From: Aminipila terrae
Lineage (GTDB): Bacteria; Bacillota; Clostridia; Peptostreptococcales; Anaerovoracaceae
DNA length: 64,000 nt
Direction of reading: 5' to 3'
Assembly: GCF_010120715.1 (NCBI RefSeq)
Contig: NZ_CP047591.1
Coordinates: 1,364,001-1,428,000 of the forward strand
Positions 46,263 to 54,474 of this stretch are shown piece by piece. A program made the translations under genes and the position numbers. Numbering within the stretch: the stretch's first letter is position 1; each line of letters opens with the position of its first letter. The notes below the pieces were generated by a model. It saw only the letters and a list, made by a program, of their open reading frames with translations, did not search any database and was not told the DNA's origin.

Positions 46263-47378
46263 ATGTACATAAAGCTGACTTCATTTTTTAAGAATTATAA
46301 ATATTTTTTGCTTTATTCGGCTTTAACTCCGGTCATCTGTATGGCCTTGATTTATACTGTCCGTAAATATCCCCGTATAGGACAACTATATGCATCTTAT
46401 ATATTTCCCATATTTCCAAATACTTTAGGCAGGCTTTTTTCACCGCTGCCCTTTTCCGTTATGGAAATTGGTTTGTATACAATATCCTTCTTTATCATTA
46501 TTGCCCTGCTGATTATTTTGTTAAGTATTTTTCATAAAAAAGCAAGAAAAAAGTTACTTTTGTATGTTCCCAGAATGGTTATTACTACCTTGTGTTTCTG
46601 CAGTACCATCTTCTTAATGATAACATTAAGCTGTAGTATAAATTATTCAAGAGATGGCATTGCAAAAGATATAAATATTGTTCCAGGGATGGCTTCCCAT
46701 GATAATCTGGTAGATTTATGTCTATTGCTTATAAACGATATAACCAGCCTTGACTCTGGCAGCACAGAAATAAAGGCTATTAATACGGCTTCATTACAAA
46801 ATGATACCAAACAGGCCATGATGACTTTAGGGAAAAAATACCCTTCACTGAAAGGTTATTACCCTAATCCTAAACCCGTTATTATGTCCTCCTGGATGTC
46901 TGATATAGATCTGACCGGGCTGTTCTCCCCTTATACTATAGAAGCAAACTATAACAATGATGTTGTGGATTACATAAAGCCTTATACCATTTGCCATGAA
47001 TTAGCACATTTACGAGGCTACATCTGTGAAGATGATGCCGGGTTCATAGCCTATCTGGCCTGTTCCCATGCCAATTCCAGGCAGATGCGTTACAGCGGTA
47101 CTATGAATGCCCTGAGCTTTGTTTTAAATGCCCTGCAGGAAGACAGTTCTCCTGAAGAATTTCAACAGATCTTAAATCAGATACCAGAAAAAGCCCTGAT
47201 TGATTTAGAAAAAAATCAGGACTATTGGCAGGGACATGAAGGGACGATTTCCCGTATTTCAGAAGCCGCCAATGATACGTATCTGAAAGCCAATGCCCAG
47301 GCTGGCGGAACGAAAAGTTATGGCCGTATGGTAGATCTTCTCCTTGCCTATTATGGTCTGAATAGTCAGTCGGTCTAG
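46263..47378 (+). CDS. DUF3810 membrane protein with HExxH metalloprotease-like motif
   Basis: Protein of 371 residues with three N-terminal membrane segments (about 14-34, 60-90, 100-125) and a large C-terminal domain outside. The DUF3810 family signature TICHELAHLRGYICEDDAGFIAYLAC contains HELAH and a downstream Glu/Asp cluster, as in gluzincin proteases, so a zinc peptidase is plausible; activity is not established for the family. AAGGAG precedes the ATG and a TATAAT-containing promoter with an inverted repeat lies near 46210-46240. Terminator after the stop. Confidence 0.85.
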   Translation: MYIKLTSFFKNYKYFLLYSALTPVICMALIYTVRKYPRIGQLYASYIFPIFPNTLGRLFSPLPFSVMEIGLYTISFFIIIALLIILLSIFHKKARKKLLLYVPRMVITTLCFCSTIFLMITLSCSINYSRDGIAKDINIVPGMASHDNLVDLCLLLINDITSLDSGSTEIKAINTASLQNDTKQAMMTLGKKYPSLKGYYPNPKPVIMSSWMSDIDLTGLFSPYTIEANYNNDVVDYIKPYTICHELAHLRGYICEDDAGFIAYLACSHANSRQMRYSGTMNALSFVLNALQEDSSPEEFQQILNQIPEKALIDLEKNQDYWQGHEGTISRISEAANDTYLKANAQAGGTKSYGRMVDLLLAYYGLNSQSV

Positions 47379-47395
47379 TAACCTGTTACTAAACC

Positions 47396-47430
47396 AAATG
47401 CCCTGAAAGTTTTTAATTCAGGGCATTTAT
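47396..47430. terminator. Bidirectional terminator
   Basis: AAATGCCCTGAA and TTCAGGGCATTT pair around a 9-base loop between two convergent genes. Confidence 0.88.
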
Positions 47431-47451
47431 TATGTATATTCACGTAAAAAT

Positions 47452-47997
47452 TTATAAATCGCTTCCTAAGGCTCTGGCCTTGTGCAGCGCAGTGGTTGCT
47501 ATGACATCCCCTGGTTTCCGGACTGCTGGTACGGCCAGACATCCTCTGTCTGTCCATTGCAGAAACTTGACAATGTGATTGTATGTGGCTTTTACCCCAT
47601 CAAAAACCGACATATCCTCCATTTCAGCACAGGTCAATAACAGGGATTCTTTTATGCCCAATGGTCGCTGACCTGCATAAAAAGAATACATCTTATCAAT
47701 AGCCGCCTTTATCTGGGCGGGATAACTGAACCAGTAAACAGGTGTTGCCCATACCAGTACATCCGCTTTGGCAAGCAAAGGCGCCAGATCATTAAAATCA
47801 TCATCAAAACTGCAGGCTTTTCCAGTACTGAAGCAGGTTTCACAGGCATGACACCCGCCAATATTTTTCTCTGCAGCCTTCCATTTGGTTACATTATGTC
47901 CAGCAGATTGTGCACCTTCAATAAATGCATCTGCAAGTAAATCACTGTTTCCGCCGTTTCTTGGACTTCCGGTTATCACAAGTACATTCTTTTTCAT
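47452..47997 (-). CDS. NAD(P)H-dependent FMN reductase/flavodoxin-like protein
   Basis: Flavoprotein of 181 residues with the FMN-binding loop GSPRNGGNSDLL, the Cys cluster CHACETCFSTGKACSFDDDF typical of the iron-sulfur-flavoprotein-related subgroup, and TPVYWFSYPAQIKAAIDKMY. It should reduce FMN, quinones or small oxidants with NAD(P)H in the cytoplasm. The ATG is preceded by GGATGGAGGAA. It is monocistronic and lies upstream of the tRNA pair on the opposite strand. Confidence 0.9.
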   Translation of the reverse strand: MKKNVLVITGSPRNGGNSDLLADAFIEGAQSAGHNVTKWKAAEKNIGGCHACETCFSTGKACSFDDDFNDLAPLLAKADVLVWATPVYWFSYPAQIKAAIDKMYSFYAGQRPLGIKESLLLTCAEMEDMSVFDGVKATYNHIVKFLQWTDRGCLAVPAVRKPGDVIATTALHKARALGSDL

Positions 47998-48073
47998 TTT
48001 TCCTCCATCCTTTCTAATTCATCATCATATGAATCTATCATATCACTCCTAAATAAGTCTTTCAAGTAACCCC

Positions 48074-48102
48074 TTGAAAGTGTTTTACAAATATGCTAAT
48101 AT
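48074..48102 (+). promoter_or_regulatory. Predicted promoter of the tRNA-Arg gene
   Basis: TTGAAA (48074-48079), 17 bases, TAATAT (48097-48102), about 20 bases before the tRNA. Confidence 0.6.
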
Positions 48103-48121
48103 ATTAAAAGTTACTAATTAT

Positions 48122-48196
48122 GTCTCCGTAGGTAAATGGATATACCAAAGCTCTCCTAAAGCTTAATTGTGGGTTCGATTCCCACCGGGGATACCA
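48122..48196 (+). tRNA. tRNA-Arg (anticodon CCT)
   Basis: A full cloverleaf is seen: acceptor GTCTCCG with CGGGGAT, D arm, anticodon stem AAGCT/AGCTT with loop CTCCTAA, T arm with GGTTCGATTCC, and encoded CCA. It reads AGG codons. Confidence 0.93.
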
Positions 48197-48207
48197 AATC
48201 AATTTTA

Positions 48208-48243
48208 AAATATGCCATATGCCTTTGACTATATGGCATATTT
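48208..48243 (+). terminator. Hairpin between the two tRNA genes
   Basis: AAATATGCCATAT and ATATGGCATATTT form a perfect 13-bp stem with a 10-base loop. Confidence 0.65.
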
Positions 48244-48265
48244 CAAATATTTAATTTAATTCTTT

Positions 48266-48341
48266 GGGGGATTAGCGCAGCTGGGAGCGCGTTTGACTGG
48301 CAGTCAAAAGGTCAGGGGTTCGAACCCCCTATTCTCCACCA
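48266..48341 (+). tRNA. tRNA-Ala (anticodon GGC)
   Basis: Acceptor GGGGGAT with ATTCTCC, anticodon stem TTTGA/TCAAA with loop CTGGCAG, T arm GGGGTTCGAACCCCC and encoded CCA. It reads GCC and GCU codons. Confidence 0.94.
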
Positions 48342-48346
48342 GATGA

Positions 48347-48375
48347 AAATAGCAGATTATATCTGCTATTTTTAA
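48347..48375 (+). terminator. Terminator of tRNA-Ala
   Basis: AAATAGCAGAT and ATCTGCTATTT pair around TAT, followed by TT. Confidence 0.82.
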
Positions 48376-48431
48376 TTTAGAGGAATTAATAACATAGTAC
48401 AAACTATTTATATAGAATTAGGTGATTATAT

Positions 48432-48938
48432 ATGAAAATAAATTCAAAATCCATATTGGGAACAAAAACGCTGCTATTACTGTTATTGTTATTAATGATA
48501 ATGGTACAATTGCCTTTTCATTATACTGAATATCAATCCAAAAATTTAATAATAGATAAAATTAAAACTCAAGAAGATATTACCCCTTATAATGAGTTAA
48601 ATTATGAGAATGAAAAGGAAAAAGGGTTAGTTAAAATATATGTTTTTAGCTACTCATTAAATAAAAATCAAAAAACAGGATGTGCTGTTTTTGTTAGGCA
48701 TATATTTTTGCCACTTTATAGATTCGAGGATATTCATATAGAAGGTACTAACAAAAAATTAAATTATATACATGCAGTTACAGATTCCAAAGGAAAAAAT
48801 ATTGTAGAAGTAACAAACAAGGATATTAAAATTACTTTTATAGAATCTACTTTTATGAGAACCTTATTAAATTATTTAATTTGTTTTATCCTCATTTTCT
48901 TGTTGCTTACCTTTAAATCCCATTTTAATAAAAAATAA
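48432..48938 (+). CDS. Uncharacterised AT-rich protein with membrane segments at both ends, 168 aa
   Basis: No family recognised. The N-terminus carries a Leu-rich membrane or signal segment (about 12-30), a Lys/Asn/Glu-rich middle (about 35-130) and a second hydrophobic segment near the C-terminus (about 140-162), so both ends could lie in the membrane with the middle outside. Base composition is noticeably AT-richer than neighbouring genes and it lies directly after two tRNA genes, so acquisition by transfer is possible. AGGTGATTATAT precedes the ATG and a perfect hairpin follows. Confidence 0.65.
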   Translation: MKINSKSILGTKTLLLLLLLLMIMVQLPFHYTEYQSKNLIIDKIKTQEDITPYNELNYENEKEKGLVKIYVFSYSLNKNQKTGCAVFVRHIFLPLYRFEDIHIEGTNKKLNYIHAVTDSKGKNIVEVTNKDIKITFIESTFMRTLLNYLICFILIFLLLTFKSHFNKK

Positions 48939-48964
48939 TAAATTTGAAAGCTTTATATACACTT

Positions 48965-49003
48965 CTTTACAGCCAAAGCATTATCTGATCTTTGGCTGTA
49001 AAG
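48965..49003. terminator. Bidirectional hairpin terminator
   Basis: CTTTACAGCCAAAG and CTTTGGCTGTAAAG form a perfect 14-bp stem with an 11-base loop between convergent genes. Confidence 0.82.
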
Positions 49004-49018
49004 TTTATTATACTTTGC

Positions 49019-49435
49019 CTATATTGAGCAGCCTGCCTCTAATCCCAGTAATGCACCAAACTTTTGTGAAGCTGTTATAAAACATATCAATGCCATGAGT
49101 TCAGATAGTTCGCTGTCCGTAAACTCCCCTTTCATTTTTTCAAAAAACTTATCATCCATCTTACTTTTTCCAGTAGCCATATGTGCCATGTCCGAGGCTA
49201 AACGGACTTTTAAATCAGGCATGTCTTCTAAAGGTTTTCCCTTGGCCATACAATATTGACACCCATTTTCAAATGCTAGTGCTCTCCTTACTTGCTCTTT
49301 CAATTCCTCATTAAATGTGTCACTAGAAAAAAGACATTCCTCTAAAGAAGACCATTTTTCTAAAATAGATTTATTATGTCCTAGCAATTGTTGAAATGGT
49401 GTTACCCCGTTTGTAGAATATTTTATTTTTGCCAT
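49019..49435 (-). CDS. Carboxymuconolactone decarboxylase/AhpD-like protein
   Basis: All-helical protein of 138 residues. The AhpD-type redox pair is C59 and C62 in ENGCQYCMAKG, which favours a peroxidase-reductase or disulfide role rather than decarboxylation. The absence of a nearby ahpC leaves the partner unknown. GAGAGGAACAA precedes the ATG. It is divergent from the Lrp/GNAT operon with 149 bases between starts, so the Lrp-type regulator may control it. Confidence 0.85.
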   Translation of the reverse strand: MAKIKYSTNGVTPFQQLLGHNKSILEKWSSLEECLFSSDTFNEELKEQVRRALAFENGCQYCMAKGKPLEDMPDLKVRLASDMAHMATGKSKMDDKFFEKMKGEFTDSELSELMALICFITASQKFGALLGLEAGCSI

Positions 49436-49584
49436 TTGTTCCTCTCTCTTTCCATCTTAATAAATTTAATATTTTCTTGACCAAATTATTATAGCAGGTA
49501 TATAATTTTCTTTAAATGTCATATGAAACATAAACCATTAGGTTATATTTCATTTGAAACTATTTTTAATTTTGGAGATTATAT

Positions 49585-50028
49585 ATGAAATTTGACGAAA
49601 TTGACATGAGTATTTTACAAGAACTGCAAAAAGACAGCCGACTTTCCTATCGAGAATTATCAAAGCACATTAATCTTTCTCCGCCTTCCGTTACTGAACG
49701 GGTACGAAAACTGGAAAGTGAGGGTATTATCCAGGAATACACCATTAACATCAATAAAAAGGGACTTGGTTTTGGTACGGAATGTATCGTTCAGGTAACT
49801 ATGAGAGATGGACAATATGATCGATTTATTGCATTTATTCAAGACTATAAATATTGTGAATGGTGCTACAGAATTGCCGGTGCTGCATGCTTTATAGTTA
49901 AATTGACCGTAGCCTCTTTAGATGAAGTTGAAAAATTTATAAACAATATATCCTCTTACGCACTTACCAATACTTCTATAGTTTTTTCAGAAGTGAAGAT
50001 TCATAGTGAAATAGAGGTAGTAAAATGA
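49585..50028 (+). CDS. Lrp/AsnC-family transcriptional regulator
   Basis: Feast/famine regulator of 147 residues with the N-terminal helix-turn-helix (ILQELQKDSRLSYRELSKHINLSPPSVTERVRKL) and the C-terminal RAM ligand domain (about 65-145) typical of Lrp. GGAGATTATAT precedes the ATG. It overlaps the GNAT gene by 4 bases (ATGA), so the two are made together, and it is divergent from the AhpD-like gene. The effector is probably an amino acid, by family. Confidence 0.92.
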   Translation: MKFDEIDMSILQELQKDSRLSYRELSKHINLSPPSVTERVRKLESEGIIQEYTININKKGLGFGTECIVQVTMRDGQYDRFIAFIQDYKYCEWCYRIAGAACFIVKLTVASLDEVEKFINNISSYALTNTSIVFSEVKIHSEIEVVK

Positions 50029-50792
50029 CCAACAATGAGATTTTAGAAATTGCCATGTATCAATCTGCAACAGACTTAGGCTGCTGTCCAGATGATTTTC
50101 GTTTACATAAAAACAAGGTTGTCCTTTCAGGTAACAACCCTGATGCCAGAAAATATTTAACGTTGCCGTTTTACTGCAATCTGGTATCTTATGGAAATAA
50201 CATCGTTGCTTCGGTAGATAGTGAAATTGCCGATATTGTAGAAAACTACATAAATAAGTACCCGGTTGAGCATTGTTTTGAACCCCCAAACATGTATAGG
50301 TTAAATGAGGCCCTTGAAAAAAAGAATATGGGAATCGGCCTTATGTCAGAATATTTTCTGCCTGATATAACTGCCCTGAGAGAAATACAATGTGATTATG
50401 AAATGAAAATTTTATTACCTGGTGACTTTGCAAACTTATACACGTCAGAATGGAGCAATGCTTTATGTGAAAAGCGTAAGCAGCTGGATGTTTTAGCAGT
50501 GGCTGCATATGACAAAAACAAACTCATTGGATTGGCTGGCTGCTCTGCTGACTGCCAATCTATGTGGCAGATTGGTATTGATGTTTTACCAGAATACCGG
50601 AGAAGAAATATTGCCTCCGCTCTAACCAGCCGTTTAGCTTTAGAAACTATATACCGGGGTAAAGTGCCCTTTTACTGTGCGGCCTGGTCAAATATCCGGT
50701 CTGTGCGAAATGCCATTAAAAGTGGCTTTAAGCCAACCTGGGTTGAGATGAATGCCCAGTGCATAAGCTCTATTTCTGAAAGGAACAAATAG
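50025..50792 (+). CDS. GNAT-family N-acetyltransferase
   Basis: Protein of 255 residues. The C-terminal half holds the acetyl-CoA motif IDVLPEYRRRNIASALTSRLAL (about 185-205) followed by FYCAAWSNIRSVRNAIKSGF, the usual GNAT motif A and B. The N-terminal half (about 1-120) is a poorly conserved domain seen in a clostridial subgroup. Coupled by ATGA to the Lrp regulator, so the substrate may be an amino acid or a related small amine. A long hairpin follows the stop. Confidence 0.88.
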   Translation: MTNNEILEIAMYQSATDLGCCPDDFRLHKNKVVLSGNNPDARKYLTLPFYCNLVSYGNNIVASVDSEIADIVENYINKYPVEHCFEPPNMYRLNEALEKKNMGIGLMSEYFLPDITALREIQCDYEMKILLPGDFANLYTSEWSNALCEKRKQLDVLAVAAYDKNKLIGLAGCSADCQSMWQIGIDVLPEYRRRNIASALTSRLALETIYRGKVPFYCAAWSNIRSVRNAIKSGFKPTWVEMNAQCISSISERNK

Positions 50793-50824
50793 TCAGATTC
50801 TAGGCATTTGGAGCTATAAATAGA

Positions 50825-50862
50825 ATACCGGTCGATAGCGGGTTATTTCTATCGGCCGGTAT
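50825..50862 (+). terminator. Stem-loop after the GNAT gene, no T run
   Basis: ATACCGGTCGATAG and CTATCGGCCGGTAT form a 14-bp stem with one G-T pair and a 10-base loop. A T tract is missing, so it may be a processing or protective 3' structure rather than a terminator. Confidence 0.6.
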
Positions 50863-51062
50863 AACACTTTCTAGATATTAAATGGTGTGTTTCAGATGTG
50901 TTCACATCTTAATTTCGGTCATCTTTATATGTATGTAAGTGCATTTTATGAAATATTGTCCGACAATCCCTCAAGAGCTTTGCCGTTAATCTAGCCTAAA
51001 ACATACTTCTTGTCCTACTCTTTTATAAATTGATTTTTGTATCGTAATTGCATGTAAAATAA

Positions 51063-51553
51063 TCATGGAGTATATTCTTTTGCTGTCAACGAATCAATGG
51101 TCATGGTGGAAGATCCGTTATTAATAAATTTAATTCTATAATAGCATTGGGAACCATCTGGCATGCCTATGCATTCGAGGCAGCCGTACCACTGACCTTG
51201 TGTTGCTATAAATGATCCAAGACTATTAAATTTTGAGGAATTAACACGCTGCGCCTTTAACTCAAGGTCAGTAACTCTAGCATTACTAACGCTTGCATAA
51301 AACCTCAATATTTCGCCATTATACCAAACATTATTTTGGGCATTTAGCGAATATCCGGGCTTTAGCACAACATTTTCGTCAACAGTGAATCTTGCTGTTG
51401 GAACTACGTTTCCATCAGGGTCGGTAATGTAATAACCATCTGCCAAAATGTCTATTACTTGACCATGAGACTCAGAAGCCATGGCTGTTAAAGGTATACA
51501 CGTTATTGTTAAAATTAGCACTAATAAGACCATTAGGTTTTTTTAGTTTTCAT
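51063..51553 (-). CDS. Small secreted protein under BlaI-type control (frameshift in signal peptide)
   Basis: No family recognised. The open frame begins MVLLVLILTITC at 51533, but a better start is ATG 51553 after GAGAGGG. Adding one base to the T7 run (51538-51544) gives MKTKKNLMVLLVLILTI and a normal signal peptide ending TAMA. The mature part (about 130 residues) is beta-rich with two Cys in a YGCLECIGMPDGSQCYY segment and probably adopts a compact exported fold. Its promoter shares the operator and -35 of the blaI promoter upstream, so it is likely the output of the BlaRI-like unit. Confidence 0.72.
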
Positions 51554-51606
51554 TTTATTACCCTCTCTTCCTTTTGAAACCCACGCACTTACTACTTATA
51601 TAATAT

Positions 51607-51635
51607 ATACTACGTTTGTAGTTCATGTTTGTCAA
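51607..51635 (-). promoter_or_regulatory. Promoter with BlaI-like operator for the secreted protein gene
   Basis: TTGACA (51635-51630), 17 bases, TAGTAT (51612-51607). ACTACAAACGTAGTAT overlaps the spacer and -10 and contains TAC-N4-GTA, the BlaI/MecI/CopY core. The same layout appears before blaI. Confidence 0.65.
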
Positions 51636-51650
51636 TAGGAAAGAGCATTC

Positions 51651-53297
51651 TTATTTAATATCTATAGAAACCCACTTTATAATAATATCTAATGATCCAG
51701 GACAGAATAAATAAAAATTATATGAACCATCCTCCGGAATTTTAAACTCTATTTGCTTTTCACCATCTATCTTGAATTCCTGAATGTCCACGCATTTATC
51801 ATCCTTAATGTATCCGACTTTGAGAACTCCCTTAGCAGCAATTTTTCTGCCAAATGGGTCACTATCCTCTCCAAATCTATTGATATCTGCAAATATATGC
51901 AATTTTACAATGTCGCCTTTCTTTAACTTCCACTGTTTTCCAGATTCCGTTGAGTAGATTGCCCTATCGCCGTTTCCCAGGATATGCGGTTCTATGCAGT
52001 TATTTACCGTAGTAAAATGAGATTGAAATTGTGGCAAGTCTGCCAAATCAGACCAATCATCCGGCGGTTTTACTCCCGCTAATTCATATACATCTGCCAA
52101 ATCATAATCGCCATTCTCATCCATAACTAAATTAGCCAGTTCATCAAAGTTAGGGATATCTTGGTACTCGCGATTATTCCTTATTCTGGCTTCTTCTCTG
52201 TTTTCTTTATCGCTATCGGCTTTATCGGCAATTACCTTTTCCAATAATTGCTGATAACCGGGGCTGTCAAAATCGGGTACATTATGATCATTGGCGTATG
52301 CAAAACCATTGAAAACAATTACAAAAGCTAAGACACCTAAAAAAAGAATCCCTCCTTTTCTTTTTTTATTGCTAAAAATATTTTTAAACCTTTCTTCCAT
52401 TGTCTTTTTATCACAGCCCATACACGCAAACATGGCTCCTTCTATTGGTCTGCAGCTTATGATTTCTCCCATTATTACATCGCTATAATCCGCCCTGAAT
52501 TTTTGATCCTTGGCCTTTATGACATCCCAGTCACAGCACATCTCCATATCCTTATCCGCAGCTTTCGTCATCAGATGTACAAAGGGATTATACCAATGTA
52601 AAATAAGTGCCATTATAAATAATCCTTTATACAGCAAATCCTTTCGTAGGTAATGGGTTAGCTCATGGGTTAAAATTATTTGTAAATCTGACATCGTATA
52701 ATCTCTTTTAGGGATAAAGATGGCTGGCTTAAAGATTCCAACAATCATAGGCGATGAGATTCTGGCACACTGATATATCGAAATTGGTTTCTTTCCTTTA
52801 TGCTTTGACAAAACCTCTGCTTGAATTTTATCAATGCTATCATCGTGAATATATTCACTGTTCATTTTAATATCCCGGGTAAAATACAGATAAATGCTCA
52901 GCAAATAAGCCGCTACTGCGCAGACCCCTACACCCCATAGGATTGGAAGCCACTGTGGTCCTGCATCAACAAGTTTTGTCCAAATTGAAGCCTGTTGATT
53001 TTCAGCCATCATTTGAAAGCTAGCTGTCTTAATGGGAGCCGAAGCTGTTGTCATTACATTATTCTTTATAGTGGTTATACCTGTCAGAGCTTTTTCACTG
53101 TTAATCCCCATGCGCAGAATAAATCCTGCCGGCACAATCAGAAACACCATCAGTACTCTCCAGATGTTGAGACGCCAGGTAACCTGATACCATTTATTTA
53201 ATAATGGTGAAATCAGGAATGCCACTGCAATGAAAACTGATATGATGCCTCCTGTCAATAAAGTATTGTAAAACAACGTGTTAATCACAGGTATCAC
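51651..53297 (-). CDS. BlaR1/M56-family membrane metallopeptidase sensor
   Basis: Protein of 548 residues with about four membrane helices in the first 330 residues and the M56 zinc-protease motif THELTHYLRKDL in a cytoplasmic loop (about 202), followed by ADKDMEMCCDWDVI with a likely third zinc ligand. The C-terminal exported part (about 340-548) is not a penicillin-binding domain: it lacks the SxxK-type core and instead looks like a beta-rich domain of unknown ligand. So the BlaR1-like protease is coupled to a different sensor. It overlaps the blaI gene by 17 bases. Confidence 0.88.
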   Translation of the reverse strand: MIPVINTLFYNTLLTGGIISVFIAVAFLISPLLNKWYQVTWRLNIWRVLMVFLIVPAGFILRMGINSEKALTGITTIKNNVMTTASAPIKTASFQMMAENQQASIWTKLVDAGPQWLPILWGVGVCAVAAYLLSIYLYFTRDIKMNSEYIHDDSIDKIQAEVLSKHKGKKPISIYQCARISSPMIVGIFKPAIFIPKRDYTMSDLQIILTHELTHYLRKDLLYKGLFIMALILHWYNPFVHLMTKAADKDMEMCCDWDVIKAKDQKFRADYSDVIMGEIISCRPIEGAMFACMGCDKKTMEERFKNIFSNKKRKGGILFLGVLAFVIVFNGFAYANDHNVPDFDSPGYQQLLEKVIADKADSDKENREEARIRNNREYQDIPNFDELANLVMDENGDYDLADVYELAGVKPPDDWSDLADLPQFQSHFTTVNNCIEPHILGNGDRAIYSTESGKQWKLKKGDIVKLHIFADINRFGEDSDPFGRKIAAKGVLKVGYIKDDKCVDIQEFKIDGEKQIEFKIPEDGSYNFYLFCPGSLDIIIKWVSIDIK

Positions 53298-53661
53298 CCT
53301 CCTTCAGCTTCGTAAGAAGCTTTTGGAGATCGTTTATTTCCTGCTCTGTCAGATCAGTGCTGCTGCATACCGACGCAACAAACTTCTTTATTGAATTGCC
53401 GTACAGATTTTTTAAAATGCTTTTGCCAGCAAAAGCCATATACTCCTCTTCAGTAATCAGGGGGCTATATATATACTCCTTGCCTCTATGTTCCACCTTT
53501 AAAAATCCACTTTGTGCCAATCTATTCAAAAAAGTGTTGAGTGTCGTTATTTTCCACCGATTGTCAGGCAGTCTCTTTTGAATTTCATTTCTTGCCATGG
53601 GCTCTGTCGCATCCCAAATGACAAGCATTACTTCAAGTTGTGCTTCTGGTAAGTGTTTCAT
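53281..53661 (-). CDS. BlaI/MecI/CopY-family repressor
   Basis: Winged helix repressor of 126 residues: AQLEVMLVIWDATEPMARNEI at the N-terminus, WKITTLNTFLNRLAQSGFLKVEHRG for DNA recognition and a C-terminal helical dimerisation region. In known systems the M56 protease inactivates such a repressor after ligand sensing. It overlaps the M56 gene by 17 bases (translational coupling). The upstream promoter carries a TAC-N4-GTA operator, so autoregulation is expected. Confidence 0.92.
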   Translation of the reverse strand: MKHLPEAQLEVMLVIWDATEPMARNEIQKRLPDNRWKITTLNTFLNRLAQSGFLKVEHRGKEYIYSPLITEEEYMAFAGKSILKNLYGNSIKKFVASVCSSTDLTEQEINDLQKLLTKLKEGDTCD

Positions 53662-53724
53662 AGATTATCATTCCTTTCCCTTCACCATACTTTTGTTTGT
53701 ATTAATTATATTAATCTTTACTAC

Positions 53725-53753
53725 ATATTACATTAGTAGTATGTGTATGTCAA
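53725..53753 (-). promoter_or_regulatory. Promoter with BlaI-like operator for blaI-blaR1
   Basis: TTGACA (53753-53748), 17 bases, TAATAT (53730-53725). TAC-N4-GTA and a flanking TACTAC...GTAGTA inverted repeat (53719-53741) cover the -10. Confidence 0.7.
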
Positions 53754-53783
53754 TATAAATTATTTGTATTGGATTTACCGGTC

Positions 53784-53823
53784 AAAAAAACGCCAAACCC
53801 CTTCATTATAAAGGATTTTGGCG
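53784..53823 (-). terminator. Terminator of the DUF3160 operon
   Basis: CGCCAAAATCC and the matching GGGGTTTGGCG form the stem; T7 follows on the minus strand. Confidence 0.85.
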
Positions 53824-53862
53824 TTTAAGAGCATTGTTCTTTATGAATAGATTAATAATTTC

Positions 53863-54474
53863 TCAGGCCTTCGAGGAGTCTTCTAAGTAAAAGCCCCATC
53901 CTTTCCATTTCCAGACGGTATTCCTCACGACGCCCTTGGGATCATAGGTATATTTGTCTTTATCAATTTTTTTATATTCTCCTTCTTTCACTACCAGTTC
54001 CATGTTGCCATCACCATCTGCATCCCGGATAGTAAAAGACACAATGGGGTTATCCAGGTTGGAAGAGCACCAGACGCTCTTTAATATTTCTCCCTCCAGC
54101 TTATACACGAACAGATGATTTTTATAATCCTTATTGCGTCCTTTGTGCCAGAAAGGCTGAACATCCCCGAAGCTGCCTTTTTTCCACAGACTGATAACCA
54201 GGTTATCCTTTCCGTCATTATCTACATCTCCCAGGGCAAAACTATCAATATGGTACCCTTCAGGGGATTTCCAAAGGAGTTTACCGTCCTCCCTGATGGT
54301 AAGAACGGAATTGGTCAATTCATATTCCTCAGTCACACCGTTTCCATTTATATCGCCTTTCATTCGAAACTGAGTCCCATAGTCCAGCGGTACGGCATGA
54401 AATATAGCTGCCACCAGGAGCAGTAACAGTGTCAGCACCACAGCTGCTCCCGGTGTGCATCTTTTTTTTACCAC
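53863..54474 (-). CDS. Exported protein with Asp-rich calcium-loop repeats
   Basis: Protein of 203 residues with an N-terminal membrane segment (about 10-28) and an exported beta-rich body carrying three DxDxDG-like loops: GDINGNG, GDVDNDGKDN and DADGDGNMEL, as in FG-GAP/VCBS or EF-like calcium loops. It probably binds Ca2+ and packs as a beta-propeller fragment; the partner is unknown. The GTG start overlaps the end of the DUF3160 gene by 7 bases and uses AAGGG, so the two are co-translated and likely act together at the cell surface. Confidence 0.75.
   Translation of the reverse strand: MVKKRCTPGAAVVLTLLLLLVAAIFHAVPLDYGTQFRMKGDINGNGVTEEYELTNSVLTIREDGKLLWKSPEGYHIDSFALGDVDNDGKDNLVISLWKKGSFGDVQPFWHKGRNKDYKNHLFVYKLEGEILKSVWCSSNLDNPIVSFTIRDADGDGNMELVVKEGEYKKIDKDKYTYDPKGVVRNTVWKWKGWGFYLEDSSKA

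Noticed and set aside
51651..53661. Beta-lactam resistance cassette
   Set aside because: The BlaR1-like C-terminal domain has no penicillin-binding motifs and no beta-lactamase gene is present.
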